A program made the translations under genes and the position numbers. A stretch of DNA of 64,000 nt. Origin: Guptibacillus hwajinpoensis (lineage in GTDB: Bacteria > Bacillota > Bacilli > Bacillales > Guptibacillaceae). Of the stretch, positions 53,950-61,968 are shown one piece after another. Location of the stretch: NCBI RefSeq assembly GCF_020524165.1, contig NZ_JAIVKU010000004.1, positions 1,054,001 through 1,118,000 on the forward strand, read 5' to 3'. The notes beneath the pieces are model-generated. The model made no database searches. It saw nothing but the letters and a program-made list of their open reading frames with translations, and was not told the DNA's origin. The first letter of the stretch is position 1. Every line of letters starts with the position of its first letter.

Positions 53950-54162
53950 TTACTTTACCGTAACGAGTACATCACCTTCGTTTACAAAATCGCCAACATT
54001 AACTTTAACCTCTGCTACGGTACCTTCTTCCACACCTTCAATTGGTATCTCCATTTTCATTGATTCAAGCATAACGAGCTCCTGTCCTGCAGTAATCGTA
54101 TCTCCTTCACCAACCATTACATTCAAAACCGTACCCGCCATTGATGCTTTAACTTCTTGCAT
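53950..54162 (-). CDS. Biotin/lipoyl attachment carrier protein
   Basis: 70-residue single-domain biotin carrier. The biotinylated lysine is Lys36 in MLESMKMEIP, with the usual 35-residue distance to the C-terminus. The chain is just the barrel fold (ASMAGTVLNVMVGEGDTITAGQ). It resembles B. subtilis YngHB (BLAP). ATG 54162 is 9 bp from AAGGA; a second in-frame ATG at 54171 is too close to that site. It carries carboxybiotin between the two neighbouring subunits. Confidence 0.9.
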   Translation of the reverse strand: MQEVKASMAGTVLNVMVGEGDTITAGQELVMLESMKMEIPIEGVEEGTVAEVKVNVGDFVNEGDVLVTVK

Positions 54163-54186
54163 GTCTATCATTCCTTTTCAGTAAAG

Positions 54187-55524
54187 TTATTTTTTTACAA
54201 GAATTTTTGCTAAATAAGATGTTGAGTAGTTTCCTTGTTGAAAATTATTTTCTTTAAGTAATTGGGTAAATAGCGGTCCATTATGCTTAATCCCCGTAAG
54301 CGAAAATGCAGCAAAGAAATCGATACTTCTTTTCACCGCTTCTTCACGGCTGGCTCCTGACACAATGATTTTCGCAATCATAGGATCATAAAACGGGGAA
54401 ACCGTTGACCCGCTTTCATAACCTGAATCAATGCGGACACCTTCTATTTCAGGAAATTGAAGCGCTTCGATCTTGCCTGGAGAAGGCATAAAAGAAGTGG
54501 GGTCTTCCGCATATAGTCTATGTTCAATACTGTGCCCTGTAGGTTTAATTTCCTCCTGTTTGAGTGGAAGCTCTTCCCCTTTTGCAACGTTAATTTGCCA
54601 CTCGACTAAATCGATGCCGATAGTCTCTTCAGTAATAGGGTGCTCCACTTGCAATCTCGTGTTCATTTCTAGAAAATAAAAATTCTCTTCCTGGTCCATG
54701 ACAAATTCGACCGTTCCAGCATTCGTATAGTTAACGTGTTTAGCAGCAAGTAAAGCAGCTTCACCTATTTGGCGGCGTGTCTCTTCAGATAAGAATGGTG
54801 ACGGCGTTTCTTCTAGAACCTTCTGATTTCGCCTTTGAATCGAGCAATCGCGCTCATAGAGATGAACGACGTTTCCGTGGATGTCTCCTACAATTTGAAC
54901 CTCGATGTGACGCGCATCGTCAATGAATTTTTCAACGAACATTGCGCCATTGCCAAAATAGGCTTTCGCACGGTTTTGACTAGATACGAATGCTTTCTCT
55001 AGCTCTTGATCATTTTCACAACGCTGCATACCAATTCCACCACCACCTGCTGCAGCCTTTAACATTATTGGATAGGTGATCTCATTCGCATAGGCAACGG
55101 CTTCTGTTACATCAACAATTTCTCCGCTACCTGGTACAACCGGGACTCCAGCTTCCTGCATTGTTTTTCTGGCTGTAATCTTATCACCCATGGCCTCTAC
55201 AACTTCTGCAGAAGGTCCAATAAACGTGATTCCCTGCTCTCTGATCCTCCTGACAAATGAAGCATTCTCAGATAAGAAACCATAGCCAGGATGAATGGCA
55301 TCAACATTTTCTTCTTTTGCCACGCGAAGAATTTCATCCTGATTCAAGTAAGACTTTGCTGCAGGTGGATCTCCAATCTCATATGCGACTGTTGCTTGCC
55401 TGACATATGGTAGATCCTTATCTGCACTCGAATAAACAGCAACCGTTTCAAGATCAAGTTTGTTGCATGTCCTTATAATACGTTCTGCAATTTCGCCACG
55501 ATTCGCTATTAGGATTTTTTTCAA
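54187..55524 (-). CDS. Biotin carboxylase subunit (AccC-like)
   Basis: 445-residue ATP-grasp biotin carboxylase. N-terminal KKILIANRGEIAERIIRT, the HPGYGFLSENA motif, the ATP loop KAAAGGGGIGMQ and the catalytic EMNTRLQVEHPITE are all visible. It carboxylates the biotin of the adjacent 70-residue carrier. TTG at 55524 is the start, with AGGGG 7 bp upstream. A separate accC for fatty acid synthesis would be expected elsewhere, so this one probably serves acyl-CoA breakdown; that is inference. Confidence 0.9.
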   Translation of the reverse strand: MKKILIANRGEIAERIIRTCNKLDLETVAVYSSADKDLPYVRQATVAYEIGDPPAAKSYLNQDEILRVAKEENVDAIHPGYGFLSENASFVRRIREQGITFIGPSAEVVEAMGDKITARKTMQEAGVPVVPGSGEIVDVTEAVAYANEITYPIMLKAAAGGGGIGMQRCENDQELEKAFVSSQNRAKAYFGNGAMFVEKFIDDARHIEVQIVGDIHGNVVHLYERDCSIQRRNQKVLEETPSPFLSEETRRQIGEAALLAAKHVNYTNAGTVEFVMDQEENFYFLEMNTRLQVEHPITEETIGIDLVEWQINVAKGEELPLKQEEIKPTGHSIEHRLYAEDPTSFMPSPGKIEALQFPEIEGVRIDSGYESGSTVSPFYDPMIAKIIVSGASREEAVKRSIDFFAAFSLTGIKHNGPLFTQLLKENNFQQGNYSTSYLAKILVKK

Positions 55525-55580
55525 AGTATCGCCCCTCTCACCACAATTATGAATTAACAGGTTTGAAAACCCTTACATTT

Positions 55581-55611
55581 ATCATATCATTAAATAGCCA
55601 GTTCGTTTCAA
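55581..55611 (-). promoter_or_regulatory. Possible promoter for the acyl-CoA carboxylase set
   Basis: TTGAAA (55606-55611), a 19-bp spacer and TGA-TATGAT (55581-55586, extended -10). The spacing is long, so this is tentative. Confidence 0.35.
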
Positions 55612-55677
55612 TAAATATTCAAATTATTCCTTTTATACTTTGTTTTTTGAAATGAAGAAAAGTTTTGTGTTTTCGGT

Positions 55678-55709
55678 TATAATAAAAGAGGTAGAAGTTT
55701 TTACTTCTA
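55678..55709 (+). promoter_or_regulatory. -10 box and perfect leader hairpin upstream of ylbP
   Basis: TATAAT at 55678-55683 without a good -35. Nine bases further is a perfect 7-bp inverted repeat TAGAAGT-TTTT-ACTTCTA (55692-55709) with no following T run, in the expected 5' leader or as an operator near the start point. Confidence 0.4.
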
Positions 55710-55750
55710 ATCATCTTAGAGTATAAGAAGCATGCTTGGAGGGGGCCGCT

Positions 55751-56224
55751 ATGGTAGATCTAACAGTTCGTCCACTTGTCATTAACTACAAAACTCTAGA
55801 GGAGTTTAAGAAGTTTAAAGAGTTTGGTATTCAAGAACTTTCAATGTTGGAGGATCTTCAAGACAACATCATTGAGAATGATAGTGAATCACCATTTTAC
55901 GGTATTTACTATGCGGATAAGCTTGTTGCTAGAATGAGCTTGTATCGTATCGATGGTAAATACGATCGCTATTTTGATCCACCACAGGATTATCTTGAAC
56001 TCTGGAAACTTGAAGTACTTCCGCAATACCATAATCGTGATTATGGTTCCACACTTGTGAATTTTGCAAAGACCTTCAATTTGCCTGTGAAAACGAACGC
56101 AAGACAAGGGTCAGGTGAATTCTGGGAGAAGATGGGCTTCGAAGCAGTCACCTATCAACCCGAACGAGATCGCGGAGAAAATCCTTATGTATGGTATCCA
56201 GAAGGGGTAACTGAACAGGAGTAA
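55751..56224 (+). CDS. ylbP: GNAT family N-acetyltransferase YlbP
   Basis: 157-residue GNAT acetyltransferase. The acetyl-CoA region is LWKLEVLPQYHNRDYGSTLVNFAK, a GNAT motif A with the Q/R-x-x-G-x-G/S loop modified to HNRDYGS. QGSGEFWEKMGFEAV follows as motif B. The substrate is not known. ATG 55751 follows GGAGGGGG; an in-frame ATG five codons earlier lies before that site. One of four plus-strand genes in the window, between biotin carboxylase and ylbO. Confidence 0.85.
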   Translation: MVDLTVRPLVINYKTLEEFKKFKEFGIQELSMLEDLQDNIIENDSESPFYGIYYADKLVARMSLYRIDGKYDRYFDPPQDYLELWKLEVLPQYHNRDYGSTLVNFAKTFNLPVKTNARQGSGEFWEKMGFEAVTYQPERDRGENPYVWYPEGVTEQE

Positions 56225-56228
56225 CGAA

Positions 56229-56256
56229 GAAATAGGAGCTTAAGGGCTCCTATTTC
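56229..56256. terminator. Shared terminator of ylbP and ylbO
   Basis: 11-bp stem GAAATAGGAGC / GCTCCTATTTC with a 6-nt loop between two convergent genes, overlapping the ylbO stop. The T-rich run is better on the plus strand. Confidence 0.7.
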
Positions 56257-56813
56257 TTTATTTTCTCTAAATTACCGTTCGCATCCATTTGAAATCGCAA
56301 ACTTCCCGCATCTTCTTCTTGAAAGATTACCATTTTCCTCGCCTTTTCCATAATCTCTAATAGGGATTGATAATCTTCCTGTACAGTGAGGTACTCTTTT
56401 TCTAGCTGATGAAGGTTTTGTTTTAGCATAAGGTTTTCAGCAAGCACTTCTTGTAGCGAAGCTTCACTTTTATTTGATTCAGATAGATAGCTTTTCGATG
56501 TAATTAACAGGCTAATAGCTTCATCGATTAAATCAATGCTTCGATCTTCTTCTACTGAAGCCGCTTTTGTTTCAACTTGCTGTTTCTTTTGTTCCTTCCG
56601 CTGCTTCTTTGCTAGTGCGATCGCCGCCTCATACTGTTTTCGAATAAGCGAATTCCATCGAAAACCACAAGCAGCTGAAGTTCGAGACAGCGTCTTTCCT
56701 ACTTCTTCAAATGCCGCTAGTTGTGTACTTGATTCTCTAATATGACGTAACACAACCTCAGCTAATAATACATCTTCATCTTTCGACCAAGCATCCTGGC
56801 GAATCGGTACCAC
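56250..56813 (-). CDS. ylbO: RsfA-family transcriptional regulator (YlbO)
   Basis: 187-residue RsfA-type protein. The N-terminal Myb/SANT-like domain has RQDAWSKDEDVLLAEVVLRHIRE and SRTSAACGFRWNSLIRKQY; a Lys/Gln-rich linker and a coiled coil (about 118-165) follow. RsfA of B. subtilis adjusts part of the sigma-F regulon in the forespore, so a sporulation role is likely but inferred. GTG 56813 is the start, with GGGGG 7 bp upstream. It is convergent with ylbP. Confidence 0.85.
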   Translation of the reverse strand: MVPIRQDAWSKDEDVLLAEVVLRHIRESSTQLAAFEEVGKTLSRTSAACGFRWNSLIRKQYEAAIALAKKQRKEQKKQQVETKAASVEEDRSIDLIDEAISLLITSKSYLSESNKSEASLQEVLAENLMLKQNLHQLEKEYLTVQEDYQSLLEIMEKARKMVIFQEEDAGSLRFQMDANGNLEKIKK

Positions 56814-56987
56814 TCACAATCCCCCCAATAACTGTTTTACAGTCATCATATGCCTTTACTAGATATAGTAGACTCTTCTATTTAAGAAAGAATCTCTATT
56901 CTTATATCCCACTAGCAAAAGGGATGCGCATCTTTTCTTGATTCAGAACACGAAAAACGTCTTTACATGCTCAAGTTTCTGAAATGA

Positions 56988-57749
56988 CTATCCCCGGTTT
57001 AAAAATGCCTCTACTGCTCGATGATGCTCCTCAGTAGCCCATAAGCATGCACAGCTTTTAATTTCTTCTTCAACTCGAAGGCGAATGAAATTGCGATCGA
57101 GACTATTAAGCCAGTAAGTTTTATATGCTGAGAGAATTAGAGGAGACCTCTTTAAAAGATTTTCTATGTAATGATAAGCCTCTTCTTTCCATGGAAGTTC
57201 ACGAGTAACATAAGATAGACAACCGTTCATGAGTGCCTCCTCACTTGAATAACGATCAGCACTCATAAGCATCGTTAAAGCTTCCGAATGATTCATTCTT
57301 GTTAAGGCATACGTTGAGCCACCCCATCCCGTGGTTAATCCAATTGACCCTTGTATAAATCCCACTTGTATATTGGCTCGCGCAACGCGATAGTCGCATG
57401 CCATCGCAAGCTCCAGCCCACCACCCACTGCATGGCCGTTTAAAAGCGCTACAGTCGGTTTTTTGCAGAAAAACAACCGATCAAGGACATTCCCCATTTT
57501 ACGCAGCATTGGATAGGCCTGATCTTCTGTCTGAAGTTCTTGAAATGCCCTCACATCCCCACCGCTACAAAATACTTTTTCCCCGCTACCAGTAAGTACA
57601 ATATAGCTGACGCTTTCGTCTGCTTCGACCGTTTCAATTGCGTGTGTTAACTGATCCATTACCTCAAAATTAATCGCATTCCTTTGTTCTGGTCGATGAA
57701 TGGTTATGATGGCTGCCTGATTCCGTCGCGCAACGATTACACTCGTCAT
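56988..57749 (-). CDS. Enoyl-CoA hydratase/isomerase family protein (crotonase fold), one catalytic Glu replaced
   Basis: 253-residue crotonase. The oxyanion-hole motifs RPEQRNAIN, FCSGGDVRAF and GHAVGGGLELAMACDYR are clear. Of the two glutamates used by enoyl-CoA hydratase, the first is kept as Glu113, but the second, 20 residues on, is Gln133 in FIQGSIGLTT. This casts doubt on simple hydratase activity and leaves isomerase, hydrolase or another crotonase reaction open. ATG 57749 has GAAAGGGGTGG upstream. B. subtilis has no crotonase gene between rpmF and ylbO; here it separates them. Confidence 0.85.
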   Translation of the reverse strand: MTSVIVARRNQAAIITIHRPEQRNAINFEVMDQLTHAIETVEADESVSYIVLTGSGEKVFCSGGDVRAFQELQTEDQAYPMLRKMGNVLDRLFFCKKPTVALLNGHAVGGGLELAMACDYRVARANIQVGFIQGSIGLTTGWGGSTYALTRMNHSEALTMLMSADRYSSEEALMNGCLSYVTRELPWKEEAYHYIENLLKRSPLILSAYKTYWLNSLDRNFIRLRVEEEIKSCACLWATEEHHRAVEAFLNRG

Positions 57750-57791
57750 TTCGCTCCACCCCTTTCAGAAAAATCAAATAATTAAGCACAT

Positions 57792-57821
57792 AAAAAAACA
57801 GAGAGATTCCTCTCTCTGTTT
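57792..57821 (-). terminator. Terminator of ylbN-rpmF
   Basis: 11-bp stem AAACAGAGAGA / TCTCTCTGTTT with a 4-nt loop (57796-57821) and a 7-T tract on the minus strand. Confidence 0.87.
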
Positions 57822-57828
57822 CGCAAGA

Positions 57829-58002
57829 TTACTTGCTTACTACGTTTTCACCTTTGTAATTTCCACACTCTTTACAAACACGGTGAGAAAGTTTGTATTC
57901 GCCGCAATTAGGGCACTTTACCATTCCTGGTACTTCTAATTTATAATGAGTACGACGCTTGTTTTTACGCGTTTTAGAAGTTCTTCTAGCTGGTACTGCC
58001 AT
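57829..58002 (-). CDS. rpmF: 50S ribosomal protein L32
   Basis: 57-residue L32 of the zinc-binding type: two CXXC pairs, CPNCGEY and CKECG, are intact. The basic N-terminus [20 protein letters not shown] is typical. ATG 58002 is about 8 bp from GGAGG; an in-frame GTG three codons earlier is inside that site. It is co-transcribed with ylbN from a consensus promoter and ends in a strong terminator. Confidence 0.97.
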   Translation of the reverse strand: MAVPARRTSKTRKNKRRTHYKLEVPGMVKCPNCGEYKLSHRVCKECGNYKGENVVSK

Positions 58003-58048
58003 TGTTTCCACCTCCTTAAAAAGTTAACAGTCTTACGGAAATCATGAT

Positions 58049-58585
58049 CTAGTTATCTTCATTTTCCTTATTGAAAAAATCAGCTAAACCGGCCATACGA
58101 GGATCAACCTTTTCTTTCGGCTGTTCCTTCGTAATCACTTCCCAACCATTACCCGATTTTTTTGGCATTTCTTCCGATTCAGAGCTATATTTCACTACGC
58201 GAATCGGAATCTCCAAAAGTATATTTTCCTTAATATACGGAACTAAGTCAACCGTATTTCCCGAAACTTGATGAATTTCTTCATCTTCTACCTCAAAATC
58301 AACGCCATTTGTGTTTGCTTCAAGCACAAATGTCTCCATTGGGCGAAGTACGAACGGAAAATCAACATCTTCGAGTGTATTGGCACATGGTAGAACCATT
58401 TTGCCTTTCACTGTAAGATGAAAGGTAACCTTATTACCATGAAACGATGTTTCACCGGTAACATGAACTGGCGTAATCTCACGGATGTCTGGATTACGTT
58501 CCTTCAGTTCCTCTACATTCACTTCTTCGTCAATTGTAAGGCCTTTTAATTTATAGGACTTCAATTGTTCAATTGACCATTTCAT
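58049..58585 (-). CDS. ylbN: YceD/DUF177 family protein YlbN
   Basis: 178-residue DUF177 protein (YceD/Rrp in other bacteria), the usual upstream neighbour of rpmF. The central VHVTGETSFHGNKVTFHLTVKGKMVLPCANTLEDVDFPF is the family core with a single Cys. In plants and some bacteria relatives are needed for 23S rRNA accumulation; the role in Bacillus is not fixed. ATG 58585 follows a GAGGTG site. Confidence 0.87.
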   Translation of the reverse strand: MKWSIEQLKSYKLKGLTIDEEVNVEELKERNPDIREITPVHVTGETSFHGNKVTFHLTVKGKMVLPCANTLEDVDFPFVLRPMETFVLEANTNGVDFEVEDEEIHQVSGNTVDLVPYIKENILLEIPIRVVKYSSESEEMPKKSGNGWEVITKEQPKEKVDPRMAGLADFFNKENEDN

Positions 58586-58613
58586 CTGTGTATCACCTCA
58601 AGGCAACAAAAGT

Positions 58614-58642
58614 ATTATAGCTACAAATTAAGCAAATGTCAA
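58614..58642 (-). promoter_or_regulatory. Consensus sigma-A promoter of ylbN-rpmF
   Basis: Perfect TTGACA (58637-58642), exactly 17 bp, perfect TATAAT (58614-58619). Suits strong expression of a ribosomal protein gene. Confidence 0.88.
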
Positions 58643-58661
58643 TATTTTTTCTTTACACCAG

Positions 58662-58688
58662 TTGTTTCATTGAAAATCTTGGTATAAT
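58662..58688 (+). promoter_or_regulatory. Candidate promoter of ylbM
   Basis: TGG-TATAAT (58680-58688), an extended -10, with TTGTTT at 58662-58667 and a short 15-bp spacer. Divergent from the ylbN promoter. Confidence 0.55.
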
Positions 58689-58770
58689 GTTTATCATACC
58701 AGAGAAAAAACCTTGAATTCAACTAATAAAAATGGATGTCCAATCAGATTGGATCGGAAGGAGTAACTAT

Positions 58771-59982
58771 ATGAAATCTGTTGGCGTTGTTGTGGAATAC
58801 AATCCCTTCCACAATGGTCATCTCTACCACCTCCAAGAATCGAAAAAAGCCACTGATGCGGAAGTTGTTATAGCGGTTATGAGCGGCTCTTTCCTTCAAC
58901 GCGGAGAACCGGCACTCGTTGATAAATGGACACGAACAGAAATGGCTATTAACAATGGTGTGGACCTTGTGATCGAACTACCTTACGTATATGCTACCCA
59001 AAAGGCGGAAATTTTTGCAAAAGGTGCCCTCTCTCTCTTAACCTCACTTGGCGTGGATACCGTTTGTTTTGGAAGTGAATCAGGTCAAATCGAAGAATTC
59101 AAAAAAACGACCTCTTTCATTCATAGCAACAAAAAGGAATATGACGAGCGAATTAAGTTTTATATGGGTCAGGGGTTTAGCTATCCGAAAGCAACATCGC
59201 TCGCTTTTGAAACGCTAGAGGGGCACGAAAACGTCCTTGATCTTTCTCAACCTAATAACATTCTCGGGTATCACTATGTAAAAGCGATTCAAGACCTGCA
59301 TTCTCATATAGAACCGTTCACCATTTTACGAACCAAGGCGGGCTATCATGATAAAGAATTTGTTGATACACAAATTGCAAGCGCAACGAGTATTCGAACG
59401 GAATTGTTAAAAGGCAGATCTCTTGATCACATAAACAATTATATCCCGCACGCAACCTATGAAGCGTTACATCACTACCAACATACATATAACGAGTTCA
59501 ACGGCTGGCACAACCTTTATCATCTGCTAAGGTATAAACTTCTTACGACAAATAGTGAAGATCTTTCATCAATCTATGAAGCAGAAGAGGGTCTTGAAAA
59601 CCGACTCATCGCAATGGCGAAAAGAGCGCCAAGCTTTCAATCCTTTATGGAGCTTGTAAAAACGAAGCGCTATACGTGGACAAGAATTCAACGCTTTGCA
59701 CTTCATATCCTTACACAGACAACCAAAGAGGAGATGAAACCCTCACTTGAAGGGAAGGCCCCGTACATTCGCATTCTTGGGATGACGAAATCAGGTCGCA
59801 CATTTCTAAGACAAAAAAAAGGCTCTCTCTCTGTTCCCCTCGTCTCCAATATCAATCAAAATGAGCACCCATTTCTAACGATTGAAAGACGGGCTAGTCT
59901 CGTGTATGCGCTAGGCTACCACGGGCATCATCAAGAGAATTTTCTACAAAAAGAGTACAAATCTGTACCACTAATGAAGTAA
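58771..59982 (+). CDS. ylbM: tRNA(Met) cytidine acetate ligase TmcAL
   Basis: 403-residue YlbM/TmcAL, which uses acetate and ATP to form N4-acetylcytidine at the wobble position of elongator tRNA-Met. The nucleotidyltransferase-like N-terminus has VEYNPFHNGH with HNGH at 14-17, then MSGSFLQRGEPALVDKW and VCFGSESG. ATG 58771 has GGAAGGAG 7 bp upstream; the longer in-frame start 13 codons earlier has no site. Divergent from ylbN, as in B. subtilis. Confidence 0.93.
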   Translation: MKSVGVVVEYNPFHNGHLYHLQESKKATDAEVVIAVMSGSFLQRGEPALVDKWTRTEMAINNGVDLVIELPYVYATQKAEIFAKGALSLLTSLGVDTVCFGSESGQIEEFKKTTSFIHSNKKEYDERIKFYMGQGFSYPKATSLAFETLEGHENVLDLSQPNNILGYHYVKAIQDLHSHIEPFTILRTKAGYHDKEFVDTQIASATSIRTELLKGRSLDHINNYIPHATYEALHHYQHTYNEFNGWHNLYHLLRYKLLTTNSEDLSSIYEAEEGLENRLIAMAKRAPSFQSFMELVKTKRYTWTRIQRFALHILTQTTKEEMKPSLEGKAPYIRILGMTKSGRTFLRQKKGSLSVPLVSNINQNEHPFLTIERRASLVYALGYHGHHQENFLQKEYKSVPLMK

Positions 59983-60013
59983 AATAGGCCTGGCGGTTAC
60001 CGCCAGGCCTATT
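59983..60013. terminator. Bidirectional terminator between ylbM and ylbL
   Basis: Long GC-rich stem with core TAGGCCTGGCGG / CCGCCAGGCCTA between the two convergent genes, with T-rich ends on both strands. Confidence 0.85.
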
Positions 60014-60017
60014 CCTT

Positions 60018-61046
60018 TTACTTTTGTTTCAATTGTTTTAAGTACTCACGTGCATCATCAAACGTTTCGACTGGAACAACCTTCATATCCGTCTCAATAT
60101 CTTTCGCCGCTTCCAGTGCATCATCATAATTAGAATGTGCCACTGGTGCAAAGAAAATTTCTGCCCCAGATCCATCTGCTGCTACAATCTTTTGCTTTAT
60201 TCCACCAATCGGTCCAACTTCACCTTTATCATTGATGGTACCGGTTCCAGCGATTTCATACCCTTTTGTCCAATCTTCTTCCGTTAATTGATTATATATT
60301 TCTAGAGTAAACATTAACCCCGCTGAGGGTCCACCAATTTCATCTGTATTGATTTTAATGGAAGGATCGGTCTTGATTGTAGTCGCTGTGACAGGACCCG
60401 TAATGCCAACACCTACTTTTCCATCTTCTGTATTATAAGCCTCTGGAAACTCTGTAAATCCAAGCTCAACTTCTTTTTCTTTCCCATCTCTTTTGATCGT
60501 CAATTTAACTGTATCTTCCTTCTTATAAGCACCAAGTTGATCAAGAAGTTGCTCTGTTTCTTGCACCTTTTCTCCATCAACCTTCACAATCAAATCGCCT
60601 ACTTCTAATTTCCCATCAGCGGGCATCCCTTCAATGATGCCAGTAACCAGCACACCTTTTTTCGTAATGGTAATATCTTTATTGGCTGCCTGATAAGCTA
60701 CAATCGTAGCACTTGTCTGTGAGTTGGCCATGACGTCCAACTGTCTTTGATGATATTCTTCATCTGACTCGCCTTCACGCTTGATTAAATCTTCATCAAT
60801 TAACTCATGGTATTCGTTGAATTGGGCCCAAATATACTGGATCACATTCGCTTCACCGACTCGAACAGTGGTTAGCATAAAATCGCCACCATCTTGAGAA
60901 CCACCATCGACGTTAATCACTTCATCTAATACTCTCGCTTCTCCCGGCGTAGTGACATAATAGGGCAGGTCAATGAATGTAAAGGCCGCCACCAATACTA
61001 GGATGATTGCCCACACATAGGTGAATTTCTTGGTGCTTCGATTCAT
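60018..61046 (-). CDS. ylbL: Membrane-anchored PDZ-Lon-like serine protease YlbL
   Basis: 342-residue secreted or membrane-tethered protease. A membrane helix at about 9-28 is followed by a PDZ domain (about 128-200) and a Lon-type S16 domain. The likely Ser-Lys dyad is Ser241 in EIGGPSAGLMF and Lys286 in GGIKQKIVAA, 45 residues apart as in B. subtilis YlbL. That protein helps clear the SOS division inhibitor YneA. ATG 61046 has GGAG 8 bp upstream and overlaps the ylbK stop by 4 bp. Confidence 0.9.
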   Translation of the reverse strand: MNRSTKKFTYVWAIILVLVAAFTFIDLPYYVTTPGEARVLDEVINVDGGSQDGGDFMLTTVRVGEANVIQYIWAQFNEYHELIDEDLIKREGESDEEYHQRQLDVMANSQTSATIVAYQAANKDITITKKGVLVTGIIEGMPADGKLEVGDLIVKVDGEKVQETEQLLDQLGAYKKEDTVKLTIKRDGKEKEVELGFTEFPEAYNTEDGKVGVGITGPVTATTIKTDPSIKINTDEIGGPSAGLMFTLEIYNQLTEEDWTKGYEIAGTGTINDKGEVGPIGGIKQKIVAADGSGAEIFFAPVAHSNYDDALEAAKDIETDMKVVPVETFDDAREYLKQLKQK

Positions 61047-61831
61047 TTGTTTTTCTCCTTCCACACCTTCACCACCTGGTGAATTTGCTCAAGGTGGCGA
61101 TAGGCTTCTTCCTCTCCGATTTTAATGATATCAAGTACGTTTGTAAAAGCTCGTGATTGAAAGGATTCCAAACCTGGTTTTATCATGACATCTGCATTAA
61201 TCTCGTGTAGACGGACCATTTCGTTTTGCATAATATCAATACTCTGCATAATCACGTCGATAATGGAGGTCACATCAGGCTCTTTTTTTACATTCGATAC
61301 GTCAACAGCAATAACAAGATCGGCCCCCATCTCCCTTGCAACTGAAACAGGGACGCGATCAATTACGCCACCATCGACTAAAAGTCGGTCTCCAATCTTT
61401 TCAGGAACCAATATTCCAGGTATGGCAATACTTGCTCTAACCGCTTGCGCAACCGATCCTGTTCGAAAAACAACCTTTTCTCCTTTAATGATATCTGTTG
61501 CTACGATTGCTAGAGGTGGATCCATATCCTCAATCTTTTTTCCGTGAGTTAACGTTTCAATTAAACTTCTCACTTTGTTCCCTGCAATAAATCCCATCTT
61601 TGGCACAGTAAAGTCTAAATAATACTTTCTCCGAAAAAGCGATGCCATTTTTTCCATAGTAGCTACATCATGACCCGATCCATATATCGCACCGACTAAC
61701 GACCCCATGCTACTTCCGGCGATGAAATCAATAGGAATTTTCTCTTGGAGAAGTACCTTCAGGACCCCTAGATGCGCAAATCCTCTTGCTCCTCCAGACC
61801 CGAGAGCTAATCCAATCTTCGGACGGTTCAT
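61043..61831 (-). CDS. ylbK: Patatin-like phospholipase family protein YlbK
   Basis: 262-residue patatin/RssA-like hydrolase. The oxyanion loop is GSGGARG, the nucleophile Ser41 lies in GSSMG and the catalytic Asp153 in DGGVIDR, so the dyad is intact. No signal peptide is evident. The substrate is unknown. ATG 61831 has GGGAGG upstream; translation is probably coupled to ylbL. Confidence 0.88.
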   Translation of the reverse strand: MNRPKIGLALGSGGARGFAHLGVLKVLLQEKIPIDFIAGSSMGSLVGAIYGSGHDVATMEKMASLFRRKYYLDFTVPKMGFIAGNKVRSLIETLTHGKKIEDMDPPLAIVATDIIKGEKVVFRTGSVAQAVRASIAIPGILVPEKIGDRLLVDGGVIDRVPVSVAREMGADLVIAVDVSNVKKEPDVTSIIDVIMQSIDIMQNEMVRLHEINADVMIKPGLESFQSRAFTNVLDIIKIGEEEAYRHLEQIHQVVKVWKEKNK

Positions 61832-61968
61832 TAAGAACGCCTCCCTGTCTATACCTGCTTAATCATATGGTCTAATTGTGCCTCACATACGTATATTTTA
61901 ATTATCGGACAGGTTAGAGAATCTTTTCATTGATTGCTTTTAATTAGAAAAGTAGGAGGGAAGCAACT

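Noticed and set aside
61832..61968. Possible sigma-E promoter TCATATG ... CATACGTA before ylbJ
   Set aside because: The two boxes are 16 bp apart, longer than the usual 13-14 bp, so it was not called although ylbJ is sigma-E controlled in B. subtilis.
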